A stretch of 64,000 nucleotides of DNA from Paracrocinitomix sp040880585 (GTDB lineage: Bacteria; Bacteroidota; Bacteroidia; Flavobacteriales_D; Crocinitomicaceae). Under the pieces are notes generated by a model. It ran no database searches and had not been told where the DNA came from. It saw nothing but the letters and a program-made list of their open reading frames with translations. The DNA lies in the NCBI GenBank assembly GCA_040880585.1, contig JBBDID010000009.1, forward strand, positions 1 through 64,000, written 5' to 3'. Each line of letters opens with the position of its first letter. Position 1 is the first letter of the stretch. This document shows, in pieces, positions 1-10,129 of this stretch. A program made the position numbers and the translations under genes.

Positions 1-16
1 ATTTTTTTGTCTTTTA

Positions 17-1048
17 TTATTCCAAAAAGTAGTAGATTTTGGTCAGAATTTCATCTTCACTTTCCACTGTGCCGGGATCCGTCACATATTCTTCCATAAC
101 TACCGTATGATTTAATCCCTTTTTTGCAAGGTATTGTTCCATTTGTCCGTGTGCACTTCCTAATGCTTCATACGATCCATAATGGTGTATAACGGCTGCT
201 CTTCCTGCCGGGATGGTGTACTTTATGATTTCACCACTGGGTGAGGTTGATAAATCTGATACAGGAAAAGCCGGCATCAAATCTGCCGTTTTATTCTCTT
301 CATCCCACTCAAAACAAATACTCACCGGCATCCCACTCATTTCTATTTGATTTTTTGCTGTAAATTCTCCCAACTTCCCATAAATCATGGCAAAGAAAGC
401 TGAATCCACTTCATCATGAGTAATTGATTTTCGAACGCCATAATAATGTGATGATGGAAAATCCACTTCACTGATCTCAAACTTCTTTTGCTGTTGATTT
501 TGCCGAATGCTTGCAATAGAATCCAGCTTTTCCAATCCTCTTTCAAAATCAGGCCCCATCATCTCATCCATATTATAAAACAAGGCCATGGGGCGAAACA
601 GAAATGGAATATCTCCTTCATCAAACCAGCTTACGGTTGTTGCCTCATCAGTAGGTTCAATAATAAAAGCACCGTGAGAGGTCATGTCCATGTCTTTAAA
701 ATACAGCTCATACGCTATTTTTTGTCCCTCAACGAGTTCTGTCATTGTCATGCTTCCCTCCCCGGATAGTTCAGGATCACCAACCCAACTCTGTTTTGCT
801 CCTACGGTTCCATCTTCACCAGTAAGGGTGTTGAGCAGTGTTGAATCTTTTTCTTTCCAGGGAGACCAAAGCTGCCAATTTTCAAAATAGGCAATTTGAT
901 CATAGACCACTTCAGGAGAAGCTGCCATATCCTTAGACCTCTCTACCCGATAATCAGATGGTGCAAACAAAGCAACAATTACATACAGCGCAATAAATAT
1001 TACAAGCACTTTCACTATGCGCAACGACCATTTTTTTAACGTTTTCAT
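17..1048 (-). CDS. Membrane-anchored SRPBCC + GyrI-like effector-binding domain protein
   Basis: This 343-residue protein starts with a positively charged end and one hydrophobic segment (about residues 10-30), so it is probably anchored in the inner membrane. An SRPBCC/polyketide-cyclase-like domain follows (about 35-175), with the W-rich NWQLWSPW stretch typical of that family. The C-terminal half (about 190-343) looks like a GyrI-like/AraC effector-binding domain, with VRKSITHDEV near its start and IPAGRAAVIHHYGSYEAL near its end. Both domain types bind small hydrophobic ligands in other proteins, and the ligand here is unknown. It lies 17 bp downstream of the DUF3467 gene and is probably cotranscribed with it. 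The domain calls come from sequence patterns only. Confidence 0.7.
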   Translation of the reverse strand: MKTLKKWSLRIVKVLVIFIALYVIVALFAPSDYRVERSKDMAASPEVVYDQIAYFENWQLWSPWKEKDSTLLNTLTGEDGTVGAKQSWVGDPELSGEGSMTMTELVEGQKIAYELYFKDMDMTSHGAFIIEPTDEATTVSWFDEGDIPFLFRPMALFYNMDEMMGPDFERGLEKLDSIASIRQNQQQKKFEISEVDFPSSHYYGVRKSITHDEVDSAFFAMIYGKLGEFTAKNQIEMSGMPVSICFEWDEENKTADLMPAFPVSDLSTSPSGEIIKYTIPAGRAAVIHHYGSYEALGSAHGQMEQYLAKKGLNHTVVMEEYVTDPGTVESEDEILTKIYYFLE

Positions 1049-1065
1049 ATCTCTTTTTTTGTGGA

Positions 1066-1395
1066 TTAAGCTTCTGTATTAGGGCCTCCAAAATTCATGG
1101 GAATTGCATTCCCTGTTGGTCCGGTATCTTTGATTTTACCGTGAGTTGCCTCATATTTTTGTACATTTTCAGTAATGGCCCTCATCAATTTTTTGGCATT
1201 GTCAGGCGTCATCACAATACGTGACTTTACTTTTCCTTTTGGAACACCCGGCATCAATTGGATAAAATCAAGAATAAACTCGCTGGGAGAATGTGTTACG
1301 ATCGATAAGTTAGAATACGTTCCTTCAGCCGTTTCTTCCGGTAATTCAATATTAATCTGATTGGCTTTTCCTTGTTTCTTGTTTTGATCGCTCAT
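1066..1395 (-). CDS. DUF3467 family protein
   Basis: This 109-residue cytoplasmic protein has the pattern of the DUF3467 family: an acidic/polar N-terminus, a central YSNLSIVTHSPSEFILDF stretch, then KVKSRIVMTPDNAKKLMRAI. No biochemical function is established for the family as far as I know. In many Bacteroidota it sits directly behind rpoC, as it does here. The rpoC terminator (1446-1476) lies between the two genes, so it probably has its own promoter or relies on readthrough. I did not find a convincing TAnnTTTG box in the 50 bp before its start. Confidence 0.75.
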   Translation of the reverse strand: MSDQNKKQGKANQINIELPEETAEGTYSNLSIVTHSPSEFILDFIQLMPGVPKGKVKSRIVMTPDNAKKLMRAITENVQKYEATHGKIKDTGPTGNAIPMNFGGPNTEA

Positions 1396-1441
1396 GGTTT
1401 GTTTCTTTAGGTGAAAGTTGTGTTTTAATTTGTTGTAAAAT

Positions 1442-1476
1442 AAAAAAGCGTCCGAACTACAAATGTCCGGACGCTT
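1442..1476 (-). terminator. Rho-independent terminator after rpoC
   Basis: Read on the minus strand, a perfect 9-bp stem (AAGCGTCCG / CGGACGCTT, loop of 13) is followed by six T residues. It begins 22 nt downstream of the rpoC stop codon. It closes the long rplK-to-rpoC transcription unit and separates it from the DUF3467 gene. Confidence 0.9.
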
Positions 1477-1497
1477 ATAAATTTATGAAAAATAATC

Positions 1498-4400
1498 TTA
1501 CTCAGCCGTCAATTTGTCATATTCTTCCTGAGAACCGACTACCAATTTCTGAAATTCTCTGAAACCGGTTCCTGCCGGGATTTGATGTCCAACAATTACG
1601 TTTTCTTTCAATCCAAGTAAATTATCTACTTTTCCGTTCAGTGCTGCCTCATTCAATACTTTCGTTGTCTCCTGGAAAGAAGCCGCTGAAATGAATGAAC
1701 GGGTTTGCAATGACGCTTTAGTGATCCCCTGAAGCAATGGTTCAGAAGTTGCCGGAATCGCTTCACGCGCTTCGATCAACTTTTTATCTTTTCTCTTCAA
1801 GGTAGAGTTTTCATCTCTCAACTTACGTGCTGAAATGATTTGTCCGGATTTAATTGCATCCGATTCTCCGGAATCAACCACTACTACTTTTCCGTATAGT
1901 TCGTCATTTTCTTCAAAGAAATCAGCTCTATGTACCGATTGTCCTTCCAGAAACTTAGTGTCTCCCGGATCTTTAATCGCTACTTTCAGCATCATCTGTC
2001 TTACGATTACTTCAAAGTGCTTATCATTGATCTTCACCCCTTGTAATCGATATACTTCCTGTACTTCGTTTACCAGATACTCCTGAACTGCCGTTGGGCC
2101 TTTAATGTTCAAGATATCTCTAGGTGTGATGGCACCATCAGAAAGTGACTGACCGGCTTTTACATAATCGTTCTCCTGAACAAGAATGTGTTTAGAAAGT
2201 GGCGCCAAATACTTACGCACTTCTCCGGTTCTTGACTCAATAATAATCTCCCGGTTACCTCTTTTGATTTTTCCGTAAGAAACAACACCGTCAATTTCAG
2301 ATACAGTTGCCGGGTTAGATGGATTACGCGCCTCAAATAACTCAGTTATTCTTGGTAGTCCCCCTGTAATATCTCCGGATTTTCCAGCTGCTCTCGGAAT
2401 CTTAACAAGAATTCGACCTGCCTCGATTTTCTCTCCTTGATTTACGATAATATGCGCATTTACCGGTAAGTTATATGATTTCTCATCTCCCTTTTTACGA
2501 ACTACTTTAACCGTAGGAATTTTCTTCTTATTTCTGTTTTCAGTAATTACTTTTTCGGTAAATCCAGTTTGCTCATCTATCTCTTCACGGAACGTTTCAC
2601 CTTCAATGACGTTTTCAAACTCAATGGTTCCTTTTTCTTCTGAAAGGATTACCGCATTATACGGATCCCATTTACAGATCACGTCTCCTTTATTAATTGT
2701 TTTATCCGGTTCTGCGATCAAATGTGAACCATAAGGAATGTTGGCCGTCATCATCACAATTCCTGTTTTCGGATGTGTGATTTTAGCCTCAGCTGAACGA
2801 CCGATTACAACTTCCACTTTGTTTCCGTCTTTATCTTTCGTTGAAATTGTTTTCAACTCCTCAATTTCCAATTTACCGGCAAATTTCGCTTTAATATCGG
2901 TTTCATCTGCAATATTAGATGCTGTACCCCCTACGTGGAATGTACGAAGCGTCAACTGTGTTCCCGGCTCACCAATAGACTGTGCCGCAATTACACCTAC
3001 TGTATCTCCCTTCACTGCCATTTGGCTGGTAGAAAGGTTTCTTCCATAGCATTTGGCACAAACCCCTCGTTTCATTTCACAAGAAAGTACCGATCTCACT
3101 TCTACTTCTTCAATTTCAAGATCTTCAATTTTTTGAGCAAATTTTTCGTCGATCTCTTGTCCCGCTTCAACAATTACTTCTTCTGTTCCCGGAACATAAA
3201 CGTTATTCACGGCAACTCGTCCTAAAATTCGATCATACAATGATTCTACAATGTCATCACTTTTCTTCAACGCTGAAACCGAGACACCTCTTAATGTTTC
3301 ACAATCTTCTGCATTGATCACCACATCCTGAGCAACATCAACAAGACGTCTGGTCAGGTAACCTGCATCTGCTGTTTTCAAGGCAGTATCTGCAAGACCT
3401 TTACGCGCACCGTGGGTTGAAATAAAGTACTCCAATACCGATAATCCTTCTTTAAAGTTAGAGAGAATCGGATTCTCAATAATATCCTGAGATGAAGCAC
3501 CGGATTTTTGTGGTTTTGCCATCAATCCCCGCATACCTGATAACTGACGGATTTGTTCTTTTGATCCCCTGGCTCCTGAATCCATCATCATGTAGATAGA
3601 GTTAAAGCCCTGGTTATCCGTAGAAATTTTATCCATCAATTTCTGCGTTAAACGCGTATTGGTGTGTGTCCAGATGTCAATAATCTGATTGTATCGTTCA
3701 TTGTTTGTGATCAATCCCATATTGTAATTGACCATTACTTCATCCACTTCTGTGTTGGCTTTTTCAACCATTTCATCTTTTTCAGCAGGGATAATAACGT
3801 CATCCAAGTTAAATGATAATCCACCTTTAAAGGCCATATCATAACCCATATCTTTGATGTCATCCAAAAACTGAGCAGTTCTGGCAGATCCACAAGTTGC
3901 CAATACTCTGGAAATAATTCCTCTCAAGGCTTTTTTCGTCAGTACTTCATCAATAAATCCAACTTCAGTTGGAACTAATTCATTAAATAGTACCCGACCG
4001 CAAGTGGTTTCAATGATTCGTTCTATTATATTTCCCTCTTCATCAATATCCTTTGTACGCACTTTGATAGCTGCATGCAAGTCTAATTTCCCTTCATTTT
4101 TGGCGATAATCACCTCTTCGGGAGAATAGAATGTCATGTCTTCACCTTTTACCGTCTCTTCTTTTGTCGATCTTTTGAGCTTAGTAATGTAGTAAAGCCC
4201 CAGAACCATATCCTGAGAAGGAACAGCAATTGGTGCTCCGTTAGCCGCATTACGAATGTTGTGTGAAGAGAGCATCAATACTTGCGCCTCAAGGATCGCA
4301 GCATTACCCAAAGGTAAATGCACTGCCATCTGGTCACCATCAAAATCCGCGTTAAATGCGGTACATACCAATGGGTGAAGACGAATCGCTTTACCTTCAA

Positions 4401-5775
4401 TCAACTTAGGTTGAAACGCCTGAATACCCAATCTGTGAAGTGTTGGTGCCCGGTTTAGAAGTACCGGATGTCCTCTTAAGACGTTCTCCAGGATATCCCA
4501 AACAATTGGTTCTTTTTTATCTACGATTTTTTTTGCAGATTTTACTGTCTTTACAATCCCTCTTTCAATGAGTTTTCTAATGATAAATGGCTTGAACAAC
4601 TCAGCTGCCATATCTTTTGGAAGACCACACTCATGTAATTTCAAGTTCGGTCCTACAACGATCACCGACCGTGCTGAATAATCTACCCTTTTACCCAATA
4701 GGTTTTGACGGAATCTACCCTGTTTTCCTTTTAGGGAGTCAGAAAGTGATTTCAATGGTCGATTAGATTCTGTCTTAACGGCAGATGATTTTCTTGAGTT
4801 ATCAAACAAAGAATCCACAGATTCTTGAAGCATCCGCTTCTCGTTTCTCAAAATCACCTCAGGGGCTTTAATTTCTAATAATCTTTTCAGACGGTTATTT
4901 CTGATAATTACCCTACGATACAAGTCATTCAAATCTGAAGTAGCAAATCTACCTCCATCTAAAGGAACCAATGGTCGCAGTTCAGGTGGAATTACCGGAA
5001 CAACTTTCACGATCATCCACTCAGGACGATTGTCAACCCGCGTTTGAGATTCTCTGAGTGATTCCACTACCTGAAGTCGTTTCAACGCTTCTTTCTTTCT
5101 TTGCTGAGAAGTTTCAGTATTAGCTTTGTGTCTCAAGTCAAAAGAAAGTGCGTCTAAATCCAATTGCTGTAAGAGGTCATGAATAGCTTCAGCTCCCATT
5201 TTAGCAATAAATTTGTTGGGATCTGAATCTTCTAAATATTGGTTTTCTTTTGGCAATTCATCCAAAATATCCAAATATTCTTCTTCTGTTAAGAAGTCCA
5301 TGTGCTCCAGTGGCTCATCATCTGCCCGCTCTGCAATCCCTTTTTGAATCACTACGTATCTTTCGTAGTAAATGATTTGATCCAGTTTTTTTGTTGGTAA
5401 ACCTAACAAATATCCAATCTTATTGGGGAGCGAACGGAAATACCAAATGTGTGCAACAGGAACCACAAGAGAAATGTGTCCCATTCTTTCACGTCTGACC
5501 TTTTTTTCAGTTACCTCTACACCGCATCTATCACAAACGATACCTTTATAACGGATTCTTTTATATTTTCCGCAATGACATTCATAGTCTTTTACGGGTC
5601 CGAAAATACGCTCACAGAACAAGCCGTCTCTTTCTGGTTTATAGGTTCTGTAGTTTATCGTTTCAGGCTTTAAAACCTCACCATGTGATCTTTCAAGGAT
5701 CATTTCAGGCGAAGCCAAACTGATTGTAATTCTATTGAAATTACTTCTTTGTTTTTGTTCTTTTCTATAAGCCAT
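1498..5775 (-). CDS. rpoC: DNA-directed RNA polymerase subunit beta'
   Basis: This is the catalytic beta' subunit of RNA polymerase, 1425 residues from the chosen start. The active-site motif NADFDGDQM places the three Mg2+-binding aspartates at about D477, D479 and D481. The N-terminal zinc-binding cysteines are C66, C68, C81 and C84 (ECHCG... VCDRCG). A second zinc site is in the CEMKRGVCAKCYGR segment. An upstream in-frame ATG at 5806-5808 would add 11 residues (MLKGGFKKKIN). I chose the ATG at 5773-5775 because Bacteroidota RpoC proteins start MAYRKE and the extension is unlike any family member. It follows rpoB by about 50 bp and ends the operon. Confidence 0.98.
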   Translation of the reverse strand: MAYRKEQKQRSNFNRITISLASPEMILERSHGEVLKPETINYRTYKPERDGLFCERIFGPVKDYECHCGKYKRIRYKGIVCDRCGVEVTEKKVRRERMGHISLVVPVAHIWYFRSLPNKIGYLLGLPTKKLDQIIYYERYVVIQKGIAERADDEPLEHMDFLTEEEYLDILDELPKENQYLEDSDPNKFIAKMGAEAIHDLLQQLDLDALSFDLRHKANTETSQQRKKEALKRLQVVESLRESQTRVDNRPEWMIVKVVPVIPPELRPLVPLDGGRFATSDLNDLYRRVIIRNNRLKRLLEIKAPEVILRNEKRMLQESVDSLFDNSRKSSAVKTESNRPLKSLSDSLKGKQGRFRQNLLGKRVDYSARSVIVVGPNLKLHECGLPKDMAAELFKPFIIRKLIERGIVKTVKSAKKIVDKKEPIVWDILENVLRGHPVLLNRAPTLHRLGIQAFQPKLIEGKAIRLHPLVCTAFNADFDGDQMAVHLPLGNAAILEAQVLMLSSHNIRNAANGAPIAVPSQDMVLGLYYITKLKRSTKEETVKGEDMTFYSPEEVIIAKNEGKLDLHAAIKVRTKDIDEEGNIIERIIETTCGRVLFNELVPTEVGFIDEVLTKKALRGIISRVLATCGSARTAQFLDDIKDMGYDMAFKGGLSFNLDDVIIPAEKDEMVEKANTEVDEVMVNYNMGLITNNERYNQIIDIWTHTNTRLTQKLMDKISTDNQGFNSIYMMMDSGARGSKEQIRQLSGMRGLMAKPQKSGASSQDIIENPILSNFKEGLSVLEYFISTHGARKGLADTALKTADAGYLTRRLVDVAQDVVINAEDCETLRGVSVSALKKSDDIVESLYDRILGRVAVNNVYVPGTEEVIVEAGQEIDEKFAQKIEDLEIEEVEVRSVLSCEMKRGVCAKCYGRNLSTSQMAVKGDTVGVIAAQSIGEPGTQLTLRTFHVGGTASNIADETDIKAKFAGKLEIEELKTISTKDKDGNKVEVVIGRSAEAKITHPKTGIVMMTANIPYGSHLIAEPDKTINKGDVICKWDPYNAVILSEEKGTIEFENVIEGETFREEIDEQTGFTEKVITENRNKKKIPTVKVVRKKGDEKSYNLPVNAHIIVNQGEKIEAGRILVKIPRAAGKSGDITGGLPRITELFEARNPSNPATVSEIDGVVSYGKIKRGNREIIIESRTGEVRKYLAPLSKHILVQENDYVKAGQSLSDGAITPRDILNIKGPTAVQEYLVNEVQEVYRLQGVKINDKHFEVIVRQMMLKVAIKDPGDTKFLEGQSVHRADFFEENDELYGKVVVVDSGESDAIKSGQIISARKLRDENSTLKRKDKKLIEAREAIPATSEPLLQGITKASLQTRSFISAASFQETTKVLNEAALNGKVDNLLGLKENVIVGHQIPAGTGFREFQKLVVGSQEEYDKLTAE

Positions 5776-5828
5776 GTTTATTTTTTTTTTAAAACCGCCT
5801 TTCAGCAAATAAGTTTAAGATTCTACGA

Positions 5829-8800
5829 TTAGTCAAGGGTAATATTAAGTCCAAGTCCGGCCAACTCATTCAATAATACATTGAACGATTCAGGAATTCC
5901 GGGTTCCTGGAAGTTTTCACCTTTAACGATAGATTCGTAGGCTTTTGCTCTACCCATCACATCATCCGATTTAATCGTTAGGATCTCTCTTAAAATATTG
6001 GATGCACCGTAAGCTTCGAGCGCCCAAACCTCCATTTCACCAAAACGCTGACCACCAAATTGAGCTTTACCGCCCAATGGTTGCTGCGTAATCAATGAGT
6101 AAGGTCCGATAGAACGTGCGTGCATCTTATCATCTACCATGTGTCCCAGTTTCAGCATGTATATCACACCGACAGTTGCAGGCTGATCAAAAGACTGACC
6201 TGTATTGCCGTCAAACAGATACGTTTTACCAAACTTAGGTACACCTGCTTTCTCGGTGTATTCATTAATTTGTTCAATTGAAGCACCATCAAAAATAGGT
6301 GTAGCGAACTTCACGCCCAGTTTTTCACCTGCCCATCCAAGAATCGTTTCATAAATTTGTCCCAGGTTCATACGAGAAGGTACCCCAAGCGGGTTCAATA
6401 CGATATCCACCGGTGTTCCGTCTTCTAAAAATGGCATATCTTCCTGACGAACGATATTGGCAACAATACCTTTGTTACCGTGACGTCCTGCCATTTTATC
6501 TCCCACTTTTAGCTTTCTCTTTTTCGCAATATAGACTTTCGCCATCTTCACAATACCGTTAGGCAATTCATCTCCTACAGAAATTTGAAATTTCTTTCGC
6601 TTGTAAATCCCCAGTAAATCGTTGGATTTAATTGAGAAATTGTGAATCACACGTTGGATCAATTTATTGATTTTATCATCCGTTGTCCAGTCGTATGGGT
6701 TTACGATAGAAAAATCAACTGTTTGCAAGTTTTTTTGCGTGAATTTGATTCCTTTTTTCAGGATCTCTTCCTTGTAGTTATTGAAAACTCCGGCAGATTT
6801 TTGTCCATCCAGAATGGTCAATAATTTGTCGATCAACACATCCTTCAGTTCAGCTGCTTCTTTTTCATAGTCTTCATCCAATTGCGCCAGGATAGGTTTA
6901 TCCTTTGCTTTTGTTTTACGATCCTTGATCGCTCTTGAAAACAACTTTTTGTCTACCACCACTCCTCTAAGTGAAGGCCCTGCTTTTAATGAAGCATCTT
7001 TTACATCACCGGCTTTATCTCCAAAAATTGCTCTTAGGAGTTTTTCTTCAGGAGATGGGTCTGTTTCACCTTTTGGAGTAATTTTACCGATCAAAATATC
7101 ACCTTCTCTGATGTCAGCACCAACTCTGATGATTCCGTTTTCATCCAAATCTTTCGTTGCTTCTTCAGATACGTTAGGTATATCTGCCGTTAATTCTTCC
7201 AGTCCTCGTTTTGTGTCCCGAACTTCTAGTGTATACTCATCAATGTGTATAGATGTGAAAATATCTTCCCGAACAATTTTCTCAGAGATTACAATTGCAT
7301 CCTCAAAGTTATATCCTTTCCACGGCATAAATGCCACTCGTAAATTTTGCCCCAAAGCCAATTCACCTGCTTGAGTTGCATATCCTTCACAAAGCACCTG
7401 ACCTTTTTCAACTTTATCCCCTTTGCCAACAATCGGCCGAAGGTTTATGGTTGTACTTTGGTTAGTTTTCTGAAATTTCGTCAATTCGTAAGAAACGACT
7501 TCTCCATCAAACTTCACCAATTTATCTTCTTTAGAAAGATTGTATTTGATCTTGATTTCGTTAGCATCTACATACTCTACTACTCCTTCTCCCTCAGCAT
7601 TAATCAATACACGAGAGTCTCTTGCTACCAATTTCTCAATACCGGTTCCCACAATAGGAGAGTTAGGCTTGATCAATGGTACTGCCTGACGCTGCATGTT
7701 TGATCCCATCAAGGCACGGTTGGCATCATCATGCTCCAAAAACGGAATAGAAGATGCTGCAATTGAAGCAATTTGATTTGTTCCAACATCCACCATAGCG
7801 ATTTCTGATGGTTCCACTACCGGGAAGTCACCTTCTAATCTCGCCTTGATTCTGTCATTGACAAATTTACCTTTATCATCTAACTCAACACTTGCCTGAG
7901 CAATTACTTGCCCTTCTTCCTCTTCAGCACTCTTATATACCGGTTCTTTAGTAAAGTCAACTTTACCTTTATTTACGGTCCAATATGGTGTTTCAATAAA
8001 TCCAAGTTTATTCACTTTTGCGAATACACAAAGAGATGATATCAAACCAATGTTGGGTCCTTCCGGTGTTTCAATAGTACAAAGTCTTCCGTAGTGTGTG
8101 TAGTGAACATCACGTACCTCAAATCCTGCTCTTTCTCTGGATAGACCTCCTGGCCCGAGTGCAGATAATCTACGTTTATGTGTTACCTCAGAAAGTGGAT
8201 TTGTTTGATCCATGAACTGAGACAGCTGGTTGGTTCCAAAAAATGAGTTAATAACAGAAGATAAGGTTTTCGCATTGATCAAATCGATCGGTGTAAATAC
8301 CTCATTATCTCTGACATTCATTCTCTCACGAATGGTTCTTGCCATTCTTGCCAAACCAACACCAAATTGATTGTGTAATTGTTCACCAACAGTTCTCACC
8401 CGTCTGTTAGAAAGGTGATCAATATCATCAATTTCTGCTTTTGCATTAATCAACTCAATCAGGTATTTTACAATCAAAATGATATCCTGCTTGGTCAATA
8501 CTTTTTGTTCGATATCTGTGTCAATACCTAATTTTGTATTGATTCTGAATCGCCCAACTTCACCTAAATCATATCTTGTGTCTGAGAAAAATAGTTTTTC
8601 AAATACACTTCTCGCCGTTTCAAAATCAGGCGGTTCAGCGTTTCTCAACTGTCTGTAGATATGTTCTACTGCTTCTTTTTCAGAGTTGGAAGTATCTTTT
8701 TGGAGGGTGTTATAAATGATCGCAAAATCTGCTGTATTGACATCCTCTTTGTGAAGAATTACGGTTTTAGCACCGGCATCAACAATCAGGTCAATGTGTT

Positions 8801-9641
8801 CTTTTTCAAGAACAGTTTCACGATCCAGCAAGACTTCATTTCTCTCAATAGAAACTACTTCTCCTGTATCCTCATCTACAAAATCCTCTACCCAGGTCTT
8901 TAGTACTCTTGCAGCCAGTTTTCTTCCCAGGGATTTTTTCAGCCCGGCTTTTGTAACTTTTACTTCGTCTGCAAGATCAAAGATCTCTAATATATCTTTA
9001 TCACTCTCGTATCCGATTGCACGGAAAAGAGTAGTAACAGGTAATTTTTTCTTTCGATCGATATAAGCATACATGACAGAATTAATGTCCGTAGCAAACT
9101 CGATCCATGAACCTTTAAATGGGATAATTCGTGCCGAATATAATTTTGTACCGTTTGCATGTCTGGATTGTCCGAAAAACACGCCGGGCGATCTGTGCAA
9201 CTGCGATACAATAACTCTTTCAGCACCATTAATAACAAATGAACCTTTAGGTGTCATATATGGGATGGTTCCCAAATACACATCTTGAACAATGGTTTCA
9301 AAATCCTCATGTTCAGGATCTGTACAATATAATTTCAATTTAGCTTTCAGTGGAACGCTATAAGTCAAACCTCTGTCAATACATTCTTTAATGGTGTATC
9401 TTGGAGGGTCGACAAAGTAGTCTAGGAATTCCAGTACAAATTGATTTCTCGTATCTGTAATTGGAAAATTTTCACTAAATACTTTAAAAAGGCCTTCATC
9501 ACTTCTGTTTTCAGGTGTTGTTTCCAACTGAAAGAATTGTCTAAAGGACTCTAACTGTATATCCAGAAAATCGGGGTAATCAAATATCTTAGATTGACTT
9601 CTGAAATTAATTCTTTCGGTAATATTATTTGTTGATCCCAA
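5829..9641 (-). CDS. rpoB: DNA-directed RNA polymerase subunit beta
   Basis: The beta subunit of RNA polymerase, 1270 residues, is of the normal Bacteroidota length. The rifampicin pocket (QLSQFMDQTNPL...THKRRLSALGPGGL) keeps the wild-type D, H and S residues, so it reads as rifampicin-sensitive. The KLKVGDKMAGRHGNKG motif near the C-terminus is present. The start codon is TTG. The frame is open upstream only back to a TAA and holds no ATG, and homology to other RpoB proteins begins within about ten residues of this TTG. Two tandem hairpins between rplL and this gene suggest that its expression is set below that of the ribosomal proteins. Confidence 0.98.
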   Translation of the reverse strand: MGSTNNITERINFRSQSKIFDYPDFLDIQLESFRQFFQLETTPENRSDEGLFKVFSENFPITDTRNQFVLEFLDYFVDPPRYTIKECIDRGLTYSVPLKAKLKLYCTDPEHEDFETIVQDVYLGTIPYMTPKGSFVINGAERVIVSQLHRSPGVFFGQSRHANGTKLYSARIIPFKGSWIEFATDINSVMYAYIDRKKKLPVTTLFRAIGYESDKDILEIFDLADEVKVTKAGLKKSLGRKLAARVLKTWVEDFVDEDTGEVVSIERNEVLLDRETVLEKEHIDLIVDAGAKTVILHKEDVNTADFAIIYNTLQKDTSNSEKEAVEHIYRQLRNAEPPDFETARSVFEKLFFSDTRYDLGEVGRFRINTKLGIDTDIEQKVLTKQDIILIVKYLIELINAKAEIDDIDHLSNRRVRTVGEQLHNQFGVGLARMARTIRERMNVRDNEVFTPIDLINAKTLSSVINSFFGTNQLSQFMDQTNPLSEVTHKRRLSALGPGGLSRERAGFEVRDVHYTHYGRLCTIETPEGPNIGLISSLCVFAKVNKLGFIETPYWTVNKGKVDFTKEPVYKSAEEEEGQVIAQASVELDDKGKFVNDRIKARLEGDFPVVEPSEIAMVDVGTNQIASIAASSIPFLEHDDANRALMGSNMQRQAVPLIKPNSPIVGTGIEKLVARDSRVLINAEGEGVVEYVDANEIKIKYNLSKEDKLVKFDGEVVSYELTKFQKTNQSTTINLRPIVGKGDKVEKGQVLCEGYATQAGELALGQNLRVAFMPWKGYNFEDAIVISEKIVREDIFTSIHIDEYTLEVRDTKRGLEELTADIPNVSEEATKDLDENGIIRVGADIREGDILIGKITPKGETDPSPEEKLLRAIFGDKAGDVKDASLKAGPSLRGVVVDKKLFSRAIKDRKTKAKDKPILAQLDEDYEKEAAELKDVLIDKLLTILDGQKSAGVFNNYKEEILKKGIKFTQKNLQTVDFSIVNPYDWTTDDKINKLIQRVIHNFSIKSNDLLGIYKRKKFQISVGDELPNGIVKMAKVYIAKKRKLKVGDKMAGRHGNKGIVANIVRQEDMPFLEDGTPVDIVLNPLGVPSRMNLGQIYETILGWAGEKLGVKFATPIFDGASIEQINEYTEKAGVPKFGKTYLFDGNTGQSFDQPATVGVIYMLKLGHMVDDKMHARSIGPYSLITQQPLGGKAQFGGQRFGEMEVWALEAYGASNILREILTIKSDDVMGRAKAYESIVKGENFQEPGIPESFNVLLNELAGLGLNITLD

Positions 9642-9662
9642 GGCTAAAAATTTTAAGTTATC

Positions 9663-9733
9663 AAAAATGCTTATTTAGTATAAGCAATATAAAACAGGAC
9701 TAGGCACGTGCCCGAAAGCAGTGCCTATCCTGT
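9663..9733 (-). promoter_or_regulatory. Tandem hairpins between rplL and rpoB (attenuator / processing site)
   Basis: The rplL-rpoB gap holds two hairpins read in the direction of transcription. The first (9733-9694) pairs ACAGGA and TAGGCAC with GTGCCTA and TCCTGT, giving 13 bp with one bulged G, followed by TTTTATATT. The second (9686-9668) pairs TGCTTAT with ATAAGCA over a 5-nt loop and is followed by five T residues, the form of a weak intrinsic terminator. In E. coli the same gap carries an attenuator and an RNase III site that lower rpoBC relative to rplJL. The same role is inferred here. Confidence 0.7.
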
Positions 9734-9751
9734 AAAAATGCAAGTATGTTC

Positions 9752-10129
9752 TTACTTAAGTTCAACTTCCGCTCCTGCCTCTTCTAGTGAAGATTTAAGA
9801 CCTTCTGCCTCATCTTTAGCGATCCCTTCTTTGATAGCAGTTGGTGCGCTATCTACCAGTTCTTTCGCTTCTTTCAGTCCTTTACCAGTTAATTCTTTCA
9901 CTAGTTTTACAACCGCTAGTTTAGATCCACCAGCAGCTTTAAGGATAACGTCAAACTCAGTTTGCTCTTCAGCAGCGGCGTCTCCACCACCTGCAGGACC
10001 GGCAACAGCAACTGCAGCGGCAGCAGCAGGCTCGATACCATACTCTTCTTTTAGAATCTCAGCTAATTCGTTTACTTCTTTAACTGTAAGATTCACTAGT
10101 TGTTCTGCGAATTCTTTTAATTCAGCCAT
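9752..10129 (-). CDS. rplL: 50S ribosomal protein bL12 (L7/L12)
   Basis: This 125-residue stalk protein recruits translation factors to the ribosome. It has the N-terminal dimerization segment (residues 1-30), an Ala/Gly-rich hinge (about 35-55, here unusually long with AAAAAVAVAGPAGGG), and the C-terminal factor-binding domain with KTAV-like LAVVKLVKELTGKGLKEAKELVD. It lies 29 bp after rplJ, in the usual rplJL order, and before the hairpins that precede rpoB. Confidence 0.97.
   Translation of the reverse strand: MAELKEFAEQLVNLTVKEVNELAEILKEEYGIEPAAAAAVAVAGPAGGGDAAAEEQTEFDVILKAAGGSKLAVVKLVKELTGKGLKEAKELVDSAPTAIKEGIAKDEAEGLKSSLEEAGAEVELK

Noticed and set aside
5776..5808. Upstream ATG of rpoC adding 11 residues
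   Set aside because: Family members start MAYRKE; the extension MLKGGFKKKIN is not conserved in pattern.
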